NCBI GenBank assembly: GCA_951802425.1
Contig: OX637798.1
Span: forward strand, 1,612,001-1,676,000
Length of the DNA: 64,000 bases
Direction: 5' to 3'
Source of the DNA: Clavaria fumosa
Taxonomy: Eukaryota > Basidiomycota > Agaricomycetes > Agaricales > Clavariaceae
In this document: positions 9,145 to 20,519 of the stretch, piece after piece
Numbering within the stretch: the first letter of the stretch is position 1
How the letters are laid out: each line of letters starts with the position of its first letter
The notes under the pieces: generated by a model
Database searches by the model: none
Told to the model about the DNA's origin: nothing
What the model saw: the letters and a program-made list of their open reading frames with translations, nothing else
Made by a program: the position numbers and the translations under genes

Positions 9145-12100
9145 CTCCAGCCATCTTTTCCACTTCCGTTCAAAATTTCTCATCGTCTTCCCTTGTAAAT
9201 TTAGCACCTCCCGATCCCATTCCCAGTATCAGTTTCTTGGACATTTCTCTCGATTCCGTTGATTCCCCGGTCGCTATCGAATGTGAACCAACGCATCCGA
9301 ATATCGCATACCCTCTGTACAACAATACCTCCGAAATGAATTTCCCGTCTACGGACACCGTTTTGCCAGTTTACCTAGGAAAGAAATATAAGAAGGTAGC
9401 GAACCGCGTCAATCCAATCAAAGCAACAGTACCCAAAGAATTCCGGATTGTCCGACGCCGGCATCCAGACCCCCTAGCCAATATACCGACACTTCCAACA
9501 CACCCACCCGATTTCACCCCCGGTCTCCGATATACTCAAGACCGGAAAGATGCGCATAACGCAAACCCCACCGGATTTTTATGGCCGGACGAAGAAAAAC
9601 TCGTTCACTATCTGATTAAAGCCCAGGAGGATGCCTTCGCTTGGATGGAGACCGAGAAAGGACGATTTGACGCAAAATACTTCGATCCCATTATCATCCC
9701 GACAGTCGAACATATCCCTTGGATCTTCAAAAATATACCGATTCCTCCTGGCATCTACGACGAAGTTCTGAAGGTTATCCGGGACAAGATAGCGGCCGGA
9801 GTCTATGAAGAGTCCAACTCCTCCTATCGGTCCCAGTGGTTTTGCGTGTTAAAGAAGGACGGAAAGTCTCTCCGACTTGTCCATAACCTCCAGCCATTAA
9901 ACAAAGTCACCATCGGCGACTCCGCGGTTCCCCCGATAATGGAAGTTTTTGCGGAATCATTCGCCGGACGCAGATGCTATGGAACTCTCGACTTATTCGT
10001 CTCCTTCGATCAACGGTCTCTCGACGAGCGAAGTCGAGACCTTACCACATTTCAAACCCCTCTCGGAGCCAAACGGCTCACTTGCGTCCTGATGGGATAC
10101 ACCAACGCGACGCAGATTATGCATGGAGACGTCACGCATATACTACAAGACGAAATTCCGCATGTAACCATCCCATTCGTAGACGATGTAGCGATTAAGG
10201 GCCCGGAAACCCGATATGAGCTTCCGGACGGCACTTACGAGACGATCCCGGAGAATCCGCAAATACGGCGGTTCGTTTGGGAGCATTTGAATAACGTCAA
10301 CCGGGTGCTCCAACGAGTCAAAATAGTCGGAGGAACCTTTAATGGCAAGAAAACGACAATTTGTACCCCCGAAACAATCGTTACCAGACACACGTGCACA
10401 TATGAAGGGCGAGTTCCGGACGCTTCTAATGTTCAGCGCATTCGAGACTGGCCTCCATGCGAAACACTCACAGATGTACGATCATTTTTAGGCATCTGTG
10501 GACTGCTCCGGATATTCATCAAAAACTACGCCGTACTTGCCCGACCACTTGTCAGCCTAACTCGTAAGGACATCCCATTCAGGTTCGAAGAAGAAGAGCC
10601 CAATTCGATGGACCGACTGAAACACACAATAGTCAACTCATCCGCCATTCGACCGATCGATTACCGCTCTGGACGGCCCGTAATTATGGCCGTCAACTTG
10701 TCCAACATCGCCGTCGGCTTCGCGCTATTTCAAATCGGACAAGATGGAATCTGATACCCGTCCAGATTCGGCTCGATTACCTGGAACGAACGCGAGGCCC
10801 GATACTCTCAAGCAAAAATCGAATTATACGGACTCTTCCGCGCACTTCGGTCGTACCGGATTTACCTTATCGGCCTTCCGAAATTCACCATTGAAATGGA
10901 CGCGAAGTTCATTAAGGGTATGCTAAACAATCTGGACGTTCAACCAAACGCTGCCATGAATCGATGGATTGCCGGTATACTACTCTTTGATTTCGACCTT
11001 GTTCATATTCCCACAGATAAACACACCGGAGCCGACAGACTATCACGCCGACGTGCCACAGATGGTGAAGAAGACACCGAGTCCGAAGATCACGAAGACT
11101 GGATCGATCGGAGCTACGTATTTGCCATGGAACACATGAATCGAGCACCAGACGCTTCCTACCCATCCGAGACGCCACTTGCCGGCATCGCCCATTCTCA
11201 CTTCAAAGCTTACACAGGATCGATGCTACTCAATTCGACGGTACCATCCAATGATTCACCGGCTCCGAATGAATCCTCCACCATCCTTATACCGCAACCC
11301 GACGCAGCAAAGAAAAGGGAAGAACAGATCCGCAAAATCGAATCTTTCCTTCGAAACCCGATCCGTCCTTCCGGCATCGACGCAAACCAGTTCCGACAAT
11401 TAGTCTGCTCCGCATCCCAGTTCTTCATTCTAGATGACAAGCTATGGCATCGCCGACCTAACGGATGCCACCAGGTAGTGCCTCCGGACCACAAACAGCT
11501 CGCAATTATCACAGAGGCACACGATTCACTCGGCCACAAAGGTGTTTACATTATCCGAACACGTATTCTAAATCGGTTCTGGTGGCCGGTGTTGGATCAA
11601 GACGTAAAATGGTTTGTCCGAACTTGTCACCAATGCCAGACTCGGCAAATCCGGAAGATTTTCATTCCACCAACGGTCGCCACACCGGCCGGTCTTTTTC
11701 GTCGAGCGCATATAGATACCATGTTCCTACCCAGAACCCGCGGTTTCCGACTTCTTGTCCACGCCCGATGCTCGTTATCCGCATATCCGGAAGCAAGACC
11801 GCTACGAAATGAGACTGCCTGACTTCTCGGAACCTTCATATTTGAAGACATACTGTGCCGATGGGGAGCAGTAGAAGAGATCATTACGGATAACGGTGCC
11901 CCATTTATCAAAGCTCTCGATTTCCTCAAGAAGTGGTATGGAGTCCATCACATCCGTATTTCCGGATATAATTCTCGCGCTAATGGCGTCATCGAATGTG
12001 CCCACCGGTCGGTCCGCAAGTTGTTAATCAAAGCAGCAGACGGAGACGAATCGAAATGGCCAGACATTTTACCCTCAGTCATTTGGGCAGAACGAACCAC

Positions 12101-12776
12101 AATCCAACGATCCACTGGTCACTCTCCGTTTTACATCGCACACAGCGTCGAACTGCTTTTCCCTTTTGACATATCCGAAGCAACGTATCTAATTCCGACC
12201 GCCGATGCCCCGATGACCACTCCAGAACTGATAGCCCTCCGTGCCCGCCAACTGCAAAAACAAGAAGAAGATCTTGCAACAATTGCCGACAAAGTGCTCG
12301 CTGCCCGCAAACAATCCGTCAAGCAGTTCATCGACGCACACTGCAAGTCTATTATCAATTACGACTTCCAACCCGGATCATTGGTATTGATCCGCAATTC
12401 GGCTGTTGAAATGGAATTAAATCGGAAAACAAAACCGCGATTCTTCGGACCGATGATCGTCGTCCGCCGAACTCAATACGGCGCATATATTCTCTCGGAA
12501 CTCGACGGCGCCATCTCAAAGATCCACTATGCAGCTTTCCGCATCATTCCCTACTATCCGCGATCGCAAACATCGATTCCAGTCACCTCTATCATCGATC
12601 CAAACAAGGAACAACATGTAGACGACCAACCCGAGAACACGATCGCAGCCGAGGACAATCCTGAAAAAGCTACCGCACAATCCGACGAATCCGATAGCGA
12701 CGCAACCGATTCCGATACGCCCGATAACCATTCGAAACGCTCCGAAGGAATCTGGAAGCTCCGGCCCCGCCATTAA
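9145..12776 (+). pseudogene. TE2 copy A pol (RT-RNase H-integrase), two nonsense codons
   Basis: One continuous reading frame, interrupted only by TGA at 10752 and TGA at 11820. The intact sibling has CGA (Arg) at both sites (DGIRYPSR and ETARLLG). Recognisable are IPFVDDVAIKG of RT, an RNase H region in which the usual AVDSSN reads AVNLSN, the HHCC zinc finger (DSLGHKGVY ... CHQCQTRQ), ITDNGAPF and NGVIECAHR of the integrase; the Arg-to-Cys next to the catalytic Glu is another C-to-T change. The C-terminus ends LRPRH with no chromodomain. The N-terminus is missing. Confidence 0.9.
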
Positions 12777-13009
12777 GCACTGCTCCACTATCATACTCCA
12801 TTTTTCCTACCTCATATATCGGCTTTTCCAGCTCAAAATAATAATAATAATAATAATAATATTGAGAAATTTCGGACAACTCCAAACTTTATATCCGACG
12901 TTCTTCACTTTATACCTCAGTCTCACACTTCTCACCTATTTTTCCACTCAGTAACGAAACATAAAATTAAAACAAAAACAAAGAAAAATTTTGTGTATTT
13001 AGCAGATGA

Positions 13010-14584
13010 CTAGCCGAGAAGGAGCATCCGGAGAAGCTCCGCCCCAGCCCTCACCTGATCCGCCCCCCTCTCCATCATCTGGAGCGCTCTCTCCAGCGCC
13101 TCCTTTCCGGACACACCTGGCGCCGTCTCCCGCTCCTTTCCCTTCTGGCTAGGACCCGCCTCCGCCTTCCTCCTCTTCGCTGACGGCTCCTCCACCAGCT
13201 CCACGCTGTCATCCTCAATTTCATCCTCCTCCTCCTCCTCCTCCGGCGTTGTCTCCTCGCGAACCGGTACCCGCATTGCACCTTGCCTCGGCCTTTTGCT
13301 TGCGGTCGCTTCCGCCGCCTTCGGACCTACACCGCTACGTTAGCCGATACAGATCCGGTACTCTCTTGACTTACCTCCGGCACCGGACACCACGACCTTC
13401 TCCGATTTCACTCCTGAAACACACCTTTCAAATTGGTTCATCAAGAAATAAAAAGAACACCACTTACCTTGTACAGCCGACAGACTACACGACACCTTGT
13501 AGGTCCGGCACCACCGGCACGCTACCCCCTCCACTCCGTAACACGCCCGCCGCTTCCGGGCGCACTCCTCACAAACCGGATCGTGTTCCTACTCATCAGA
13601 TCAGATATCTAAAACCCTCACACATTCTAATAGATCACTCACCTTATCTCCAGGCTGCCGCACAGCCCGGGACTTTATGTCCGCCCCTGCTCCGCTCCTC
13701 CTCCCTCGCCCCCGCTCCGCCGCCCTCCGCCTCGCCATCTCCACCCACACCGGAGTCGCCGTCATCCGCCCGCCCACCCGAGCCTCCAACGTGAGGGGCT
13801 CCTCAACCGTCTGCTCGCCTTCCCTGGCCACCGCACTCACTGCCGCCGCCTCGATAACACCAACGGGCGTCACCCCGTCGGTTCCCCACACGGTCCGATG
13901 ACCGTCCCGATCTTCCGCCGCTGCCACCCGTACCTTTCCTGTCTCCTCCTCCGCAGTCGCAACCTCGTCTCCACACAGCTCCGTGGCGTGCGGCGATACC
14001 GTCGTCGTCACCGCTGTCGTTGCGCCGGACTCCGCTGCCCCCGTTGTTGTTGTTGCTGTTGCCGCCGCCGCCCCTCCGTCGTCGTCGCTGTCACTGATCA
14101 CAATGAGGCGCGCCCGGGCAAGGCGCGCCCTCTTCTCGGCAGCTCTCGTCGCCTCCGTCCGCCTCTCCTCCGCCTCCGCCTCCGCTGCGGCCCTCTCGGC
14201 AGCCGCCCTCTCCTCGTCCGCACGTTCCTGTTCGGCTTCGGCCTCCTCCTGTTTCCTCGTCCGCTTGGCGGTCCATTCGTCCCCGCGGAGCCTTTGCCAC
14301 TTTTTGAGCCTTCGCGCGATGAGGACGAGTCCTTCGTCCACCTCCACATCATCGTCGATTGCGGCAATGTAGCCCGCAAGGAAATCATCCTGAAAACTTG
14401 TCAGTGCAAAGTGAAAAAGAAAGAAAGAAACACCACGCACCGCATCACCCCCATACATCTGCACCCACTCCGCGTATTCACTGTCCTGCCCCTGCTCCGG
14501 TAATTCCTCATCCGGCGCCATGGTCTGCGCCTCCGTAATCGCCTGGACCGCATTCCGGAAAACGAGAGCGTCGAAGTTTTCCAT
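13010..14584 (-). CDS. Antisense Zn(II)2Cys6-like coiled-coil protein of TE2, copy A
   Basis: Five exons, model by hand: 14584-14441, 14389-13643, 13588-13468, 13413-13375, 13326-13010. All introns are 37-55 nt with GT-AG ends, and the joined frame gives 455 aa. N-terminus MENFDALVFRNAV; a long Arg/Glu/Ala coiled coil (about residues 85-155); an acidic SDSDDD patch; then in exon 3 CEECARKRRAC and CRWCRTYKVSC, i.e. C-X2-C-X6-C-X7-C-X2-C-X6-C (about residues 303-331), the spacing of fungal binuclear zinc-cluster DNA-binding domains. The C-terminus has a Lys/Arg block, then a helical ELLRML end. It lies opposite to pol, tail to tail, with its start 163 bp from the 3' LTR. Possibly a nuclear regulator of the element or host chromatin; that is inference. 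Confidence 0.78.
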
Positions 14585-14747
14585 TTTTTTTTCTGGATGG
14601 TTGATGCGTTGCTGTTATTGGAGAAGACACAAGTGCGTGTTTGGACCTATGTGCACCCACACAACGCGTACTTCACAATCAACAAACGATTATTTGGCCT
14701 TGTTTGGTCGCAACCGAGGGCAGTTGCATTTTCAGCCCCCGGGAGAA

Positions 14748-15655
14748 TGTAAGGATAATATGCAGTTTAAACATAGAAACATGACAGATACCGATTATCC
14801 GGATATTGCAGGATCCAAAGCAATCGCGTCTGATACAATCCGATAACAATCCGACACAGTCCGATAATGACCGATACTTATCCGACATCGGACTCTCCGG
14901 TCTCCGACTCCCCGTGAAGATCACAGCCTGCAGGTCACACATACCGCCTACACCCCTCTATTTCATCACTCCAGCATGGTCAGTGCTCGACATACTCACT
15001 ATTCCATTCCCATTCTTTTATTTCATATAACATGCTGTAAATTTCATATTGTGATCCCTTTCAACCATTCAATCATTTGAACGTTTCAAACCCTTTGCAG
15101 TACTTTGCCCATTGTTCCTAATACCCCTTTGCTGTACCAGCCCCACTTTCCTTCAGTTTACGAGCAGTCCGGACATGTGCTACTCATCGGACACTTCATT
15201 CCTCCGAACCACATGACTCCTTTACAAATTAAAGACCCCTATATGACCCCTTGTACGATATCGCACTGCCTTCTATAGCATCCGGAGATTTCCGTAGAAT
15301 CAGGTATGCTGTACTTAGAAAAATGTACTTAAGTATGTACCGGACTATACGGAAATCCAGCTTTTTGAATGCCCACATCGTGCTGTGATTTTTGGCAAGC
15401 TCACCTTTCGTCGTACCTATTGATCCACTGGCCTTCGTCGTCGCCGGCCCCTCGAACCTTCGATCCAAACATCGGACTCTATCGGATCCGATACCAGATA
15501 CTCCGGACAACATATATTTTCACTCTCTGAACCTTTTGCACTCAACCTCCACATCCTCCAAGGTTCTGTCTAGTGTACCCGTTGTGTAATAAGACCCCCT
15601 GAAGAACCCGGCCGTGAACATCTATTTGCAGCCAACACCTGTACAGCCTACTACA
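14748..15655 (+). repeat. TE2 copy A 3' LTR
   Basis: Starts TGTAAGGATAATATGC after GGGAGAA and ends CCTACTACA; about 908 bp, aligned throughout to the 918-bp LTRs of copy B but clearly diverged. Retains the TTAAGTA palindromic core and many TCCGATA words. The 163 bases between the antisense start codon and this LTR are non-coding. Confidence 0.88.
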
Positions 15656-16629
15656 TCGGGGTATACTTGCAGCAGGCACAGGGATGGAAAGGGGGCTGGC
15701 ACACTTCTTCTCCCCAGCGGGAGTCCTCCTCTCTCTCTCACACAGCTCTATGCAGGCTCGGAGCCGTGCAATCTCTTTCTCATATCCCTCCGCCATTTGG
15801 GGGGCACATGGTGCTGCCCAGGTTTGGGCCCTTGGGACCTGCAGACGCGTATCAGGCAGGGGGCAGAAATGGACAGCATGGCCAGTCTGGTGGCATCGGA
15901 AACAACATCTCTCATCAGCAGGGGCCCATCCTCGGGCCATGGCCACATCTGGAGTACACAGCAGAGGGGTCACAAGAGGTCGCAAAATGGTCATGGTAGG
16001 GTCACGGTGGGTCGCGCGGGGGTCACAGGGGGTTGCGGTGTCCGTTCCGTGAGTATCCCATCCAGTCGCCTTTGCTGGGCATCAAGCCTCTCAGCCAGCA
16101 CCTTCCATTCTCCATATGTCTCTGGCATCGGGGAGACACCATAGATTCTCTCCACCAACCTCCTACTCAGGTTCAACTCCAGCCAATGGACTAGGATTCC
16201 TGAGTCCTTCTCTGCACTCAACTTCACCTGTCGGAACAGTGTCTTGAATTTCGTGAAGAACTCTGGTGCTGTCATGGCACCCTGTTTCAGCCCTGCAATA
16301 TCAGCAAGGGCAGTCGCACGGTCATTCGGGTCATCGAATGCATGCTTCATCTCCTCCACAAACTCTGCCCAGGTTCCGGCCTCGCCACTACCCAGGATCT
16401 CTTCCGCCTTCATATTCACCCACTCTACAGCGAATCCTTCTCCAGTAATTTTGCTCAGAGCAAAAAGGACCTTCACCAGGTCCACAGCATAGACAGTTGG
16501 GTTCGCCATAAACAGGAGGTGAAGGGATCGGAGGAACGTATGGAAGTTCCTTTTCTGCCCATCAAAGGGGGCAACAGATAGGTCAAGCCTCATAGGTTGG
16601 GCTACAGGCGGGGCAACATGGTCTGCCAT
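15656..16629 (-). pseudogene. TE1 partial gag, frameshifted
   Basis: Starts MADHVAPPVAQPMRL like the intact copy. It shifts frame near 15990 (…VTPARPTVTLP stop versus ILRPLVTPLLCTPDV in the next frame). The zinc knuckle CCFRCHQTGHAVHFC is kept in the second frame. It ends at the TE2 junction. Confidence 0.88.
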
Positions 16630-17063
16630 CACAGGCCCTGGATGCTGTAAATAAAGTTCCAGGCCTTGGGCACTCAGGATTTCTTCGATCTCTTAACAGT
16701 CCTGTCCTCTTAGGCTGCTCTTCTGTGTACTTATGTACCTATAGAACTCTTATTCTATGAAACTTTTGTTAATGTGGGGCCCAAATGGTGTCCCAGGTGG
16801 TCGCTCCACAACTCCTAATGAGTTGCCCGTGTGCCCTTCTGACAATGGTCACAGAGCAAGGGCCCTGTCCACTGGACCAGGAAACTACAGAAAGACTATG
16901 TAGGGGCCTTTCCTTGCCCTGTACACTACATGATTCACTGGTACGTAGCTGTAAAACAAAGTTCTGGGCCTTGGGCACTCAGTATCACTTGGGGAGGGTC
17001 ACAGTAGACTTCCTCTGGGTCTGGTCACATGTATCTACACACAGTAAAAATTTCGTGCAGTTC

Positions 17064-17491
17064 TGTTACACACTGTGGGCAGGGTAAAGAAAAAGAGGAT
17101 GATAGGGGCTGAGCTGTGACAACGTGTCACAGTTTGAGATTAAGGGTCCAGGCTAGCCGGGTTAGGACATGGGGCTAGGGTGGACAGGCGGATCTTAGTA
17201 TTATATCAGACTGGGTCTCACACAATTTAAGCATAAGGTCATGACAACAATACTGAGATAAGGGGAAAAGGGTACAAGAATGGAAAAGATGCAGTATATA
17301 TAGCGAACGCTTCGGCATTTGCTGGTGTTCCCATGCTCGGACCTCTCGGATCACGTGACGCGCCCAGGCCCAAGTCATGTGATCTCCTGATTATGTAATC
17401 CTCCACCACAGGTCATGTGACCTTCCAACAATCTTCTCTACTTTCTCCACAACTCCTCCTTTTGGGATGGCTTAGGTAAGCAATCCTAACA
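17064..17491 (-). repeat. TE1 inverted fragment, 5' LTR
   Basis: On the minus strand runs TGTTAGGATTGC ... GTGTGTAACA, 428 bp; homologous to 3551-3980 but with many differences. This copy is therefore considerably older or from another subfamily. Sequence 17492-17583 to its right is unassigned. Confidence 0.85.
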
Positions 17492-17583
17492 AATCCATAC
17501 CTTCTATGTATTACTATTTTTCTCACTACATATGCTACAGCAGTCTATACAGTCTGTGTAGTCTACATAGTCTATGCTGATGT

Positions 17584-17693
17584 CTACTGCTTTGGGTTCT
17601 TTTTCCTGATGTATGCAAACATCCCATGGCCCATACGCAGGTCTTCTCCTTCCTCAACTGGTAATGAATGGCGAACCTCATGTGGTGAGACAT
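17584..17693 (-). pseudogene. 3' terminal exon of a transposon-like gene split by TE3
   Basis: If TE3 and one AAAAT copy are removed, the minus strand reads exon 44293-44102, a 52-nt intron (gtaagttgat ... gtgcag), then this exon. The joined frame ends PVEEGEDLRMGHGMFAYIRK and KNPKQ-stop. The upstream exon contains LARKLQAAVPQHDELIAAF and WEENFSSPNPF. Short segments of this style occur in Agaricomycete transposon proteins (KDZ or Plavaka type) as I remember them. The identity is tentative, but the splice join across the insertion is directly readable. Confidence 0.5.
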
Positions 17694-17730
17694 CTGCACA
17701 AATTATCTTTAGATACAACCTTACTAAAAT

Positions 17731-17955
17731 TGTAATACTTTCTATCCCTCAAAAGAACCAGACTCAACTGTATATTGAGTATGGTAGTTCTATGTAGAGG
17801 GATCTACCCTCTCTGTACAGTCGCGATGCAATATATATAGGCGAGCGGCCCTCTAGGGGCTGCTGATGTAAGCATAGCCTAAGCGGCTATGCTAGTAGAC
17901 TATTAAGGTATGTATCTTATGTAATAAAAGAATAGAAAAGGCCTATAGCCTTACA
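17731..17955 (-). repeat. TE3 3' LTR
   Basis: Plus strand reads TGTAATACTTTC ... AGCCTTACA. Its partner is at 43857-44081. The stretch 17956-18252 between LTR and the last open frame is GC-rich and I see no gene in it. Confidence 0.92.
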
Positions 17956-18252
17956 CCCTCCCCCTCCGGAGAGGCCCCAACCAGAGGCAATGCGCGGGCG
18001 GCACGGGATGACGAGCAGAAGTAGAATAACGTTACAAGGGGCGCATCCCCTTGGGCAGGGTTACCGCCATGTCACCGGGCGCAATCCCCTCCTGGGGCCT
18101 TCGCCTGGTGCTGACGGGTCCTACCCAGTGGTCTGCGCGACCTGCCCCCAGTTGGACAGTGTGTCACAAGCGGCACGCCCCGGTGGGGGGTGCCCCAAGT
18201 GCCGCTGTCTCGTCCTGCGGGGTAGGCATATGTTTTTAAAGAGCTTGGACGC

Positions 18253-20386
18253 TTAGTCCGAGCCCTGCTCGTAGTCGCACGGCGGCTCGCCCTCGTCGTC
18301 GCTCCAGTCGGGCGACGACACAACAGGCCTCTTCGCAGCCTTAGCGGCTGATGACTTAGCTGCTTTCTTTTGTTTTTGAGAGGGCCCTGCACCCTCTGTC
18401 TGGGATATTGTTAAACCCCCAATAGGTAGCCCTAGGGGGTTCCTAATAGTGGACGTGCTTCCACCGTCTTCCAGGGGCACATCGCCCCTCCGTTCGTCTC
18501 CTGCCTTCTCGCTTAACCAAAGACGGCACGGACGCTCCCCGCGCCCTATGCACTCTAGCAGTGCATATGTCTGGGGCGGTACGGGAGGCTTCTCCCGTTC
18601 ACCCAGTGCTAGCTGGATATCATCGTCCAAGGGGGCATTCCCCTTTCGCACGTACTTGTGTGCCCACGCGAGTACAAATTCGTCCCAGAGCTCCGTTTCC
18701 CCAATGGAGACTCCGGCGTCTACAAACGCCTCAATCGTCTGCGCGACGGTTGGCGTTATCTTTGTGTTCCAGTGCCTGGAACATTGTGCAGGGAGGACTC
18801 TCCCTTTAATGGCCTGCGCATACGCCCCCTTTGACACAAAGAGGGCTACAGCCATAGCTAGGAACAGGCGCCGCATTCGGGCCCGGGACGGTGCGCACGC
18901 CATTATGGTACGCCAGATGGCCACCTTGCGTGCAAAGGACAGGGGTGAGTCCCCGTCCTTATCAATACCAAGGACGGCTGCTCTGCCCATCCTTATGTCG
19001 GCGGCCCAGCAGCGCAGGTCTGACACTGCACCTCTGTCGCCTTTCGGGTTCATAGGGGGAATTTCTCCCTTCTCCCCTACAAAGGAGAGCCACAGCTCTT
19101 GGGGGAGCAACGGCTCCCCGGTCTCTACAAACTCCCTAATGGGAGGCGCAACCACTCTTGCCGCTGTCAGCGGCAATGTCTGGTACGACGGATAGGAGGG
19201 TGCTCCCCCTCCTGCGACTTCCAAGGGTCCTGCCCTCAGGGATGGGTCGCCCATCCCTCCGCTCTCTCGCAACATCTGCCCCTGCAGATGGCGTGCCACC
19301 CGGTCTGCCGATTTCTCGACGCCGGCAGGAACTCTCCAGTTCCTCAACTGGCATAGGCAGCTTTCCCACTGCTGTGTTCTTCTGGGCCTCCTTAATGGCC
19401 CATCGCATCTTCATTATGGCAGTCATATCATAACTGCCATCAGGTGCTCCATGGTGCGCCTGCTGGTTGAGGGCTATCACCTCCTCCACTGTCTTCAACT
19501 CGATAGCCCACGCACTGGGCTTGACGGACATCCCCGATGGCCAGGGATAGCCATCCGGAGCCCTGTCCGGGCGGGGGGCATTAAAGGGATAACCCCTTGT
19601 CGGAGGCGCAAGCACCGTCTCCGCAAACGTTCGTTTATGCCTCAGTGAGGCATCGGGGTTCTGCTGGCTAATACCAGCAGGTGGAAGAGGGGGATACCCC
19701 TCTTCAATGTTCATGGGGATGTCCACATCCCCCATAGGCGGCACTATGTCCGCGTATGAGACAGCAGTGTGGGCCCTTTTTGGGTCCCGCTCCAAGGGAT
19801 CCCTGTCAGGTCCCTTCCCTTTCGCCGCCGTTCGCACTGCGGCGAGCTCCTCGTTGGCGCTTGCCAACTTTTCTGTCAAGGAGAGAACCTTCTCCTTCGC
19901 CTTTCTAAGGTTGGCCTCGACCTTATCCAGGCTATCATAAGCTTTTTCAAGCTTTTGACGGTGCCCGGCGCAAAGGGCATTGCCCTTCTCATACTCTTCA
20001 TGCAAGTCATCCAACTTGCGCTGTATCATTCCGAGCTCTGGCTCAAGCTCACACCTAGCGCTTTCCTGCGCTTCCTTAAGCGTTTGTTGAAATGCTTCGT
20101 CTGAGTGCAGCAGCGACTCGAAGATGTGATGACAGAATCCGATGCACTGGGTGCACCGGGATCCGTGGGTGATCGCATGGATCATGCGATCCTGTACCCA
20201 GGGGAGAGTTTCCTCCCCTTGCGACAACGACGGCTGGGACAACCCAGCTGTTCCGACGATGCTCGTCGGCAGCGAGTTCCCTGGCGCGAGGCCAGGAATG
20301 GCGGCGGTAGCGGTAGAGGCGGCGGCGGTAGCAGCGGCAGCGCGAGTAGCGCGAGGAGATGGGGTTTCCCCCATCGGATCATCCAT
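18253..20386 (-). pseudogene. TE3 extra sense ORF downstream of pol, unknown function, one frameshift
   Basis: Two overlapping frames, 20386-19350 and about 19350-18253, join through a single indel at PVEE/LRNWRVPAGVEKS. The reconstructed product would be about 700 aa. It starts MDDPMGETPSPRATRAAAAT; has a CTQCIGFCHH cysteine/histidine stretch; a long coiled coil (residues about 95-180); a hinge; then a helical domain (ELWLSFVGEKGEIPPMNPKG, RMRRLFLAMAVALFVSKGAY) and an Asp-rich tail. I do not recognise the domain. Extra ORFs between pol and the 3' LTR are known in several LTR-retrotransposon lineages. It is sense to pol, unlike the antisense gene of TE2. Confidence 0.65.
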
Positions 20387-20519
20387 TGTAACAAATGGCT
20401 GATGAAGAAAAAGGAGAAAAAGAGGGCAGGCCCTCTTAAGGTTTTGTACCTTACGGTGGAGCCACCACGTGACTTAATCACTGTGGCTAACGACCCAGCG
20501 GTCTGGCTCGATCGTGTTA

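Larger units (their letters stand above)
9145..15655 (+). mobile_element. TE2 copy A: decayed gypsy element lacking 5' LTR and gag
   Basis: Same family as the complete element at 25606-35500, in opposite orientation. It begins inside pol, keeps the rest of pol (two nonsense codons), the antisense gene and a full 3' LTR (14748-15655). Its right edge sits at a point inside TE1 gag-pol (CCCCGA), so it once inserted into an inverted TE1. The left half was deleted together with part of the TE1 3' LTR. The stretch 12777-13009 between pol and antisense gene holds an (AAT)n run at about 12838-12860. Confidence 0.9.
15656..17491 (-). mobile_element. TE1 inverted 5' fragment (LTR, leader, partial gag)
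   Basis: Minus-strand copy of TE1 from its 5' LTR (17064-17491) through leader and gag to the codons just after ACTGCAAGTATACCCCGA, where TE2 copy A interrupts it. The rest of the element is absent from the window. Confidence 0.9.

Noticed and set aside
9123..9200. Pol of TE2 copy A starting at MCETQSD
   Set aside because: These first codons belong to the truncated TE1 LTR; the frame crosses the junction by chance.
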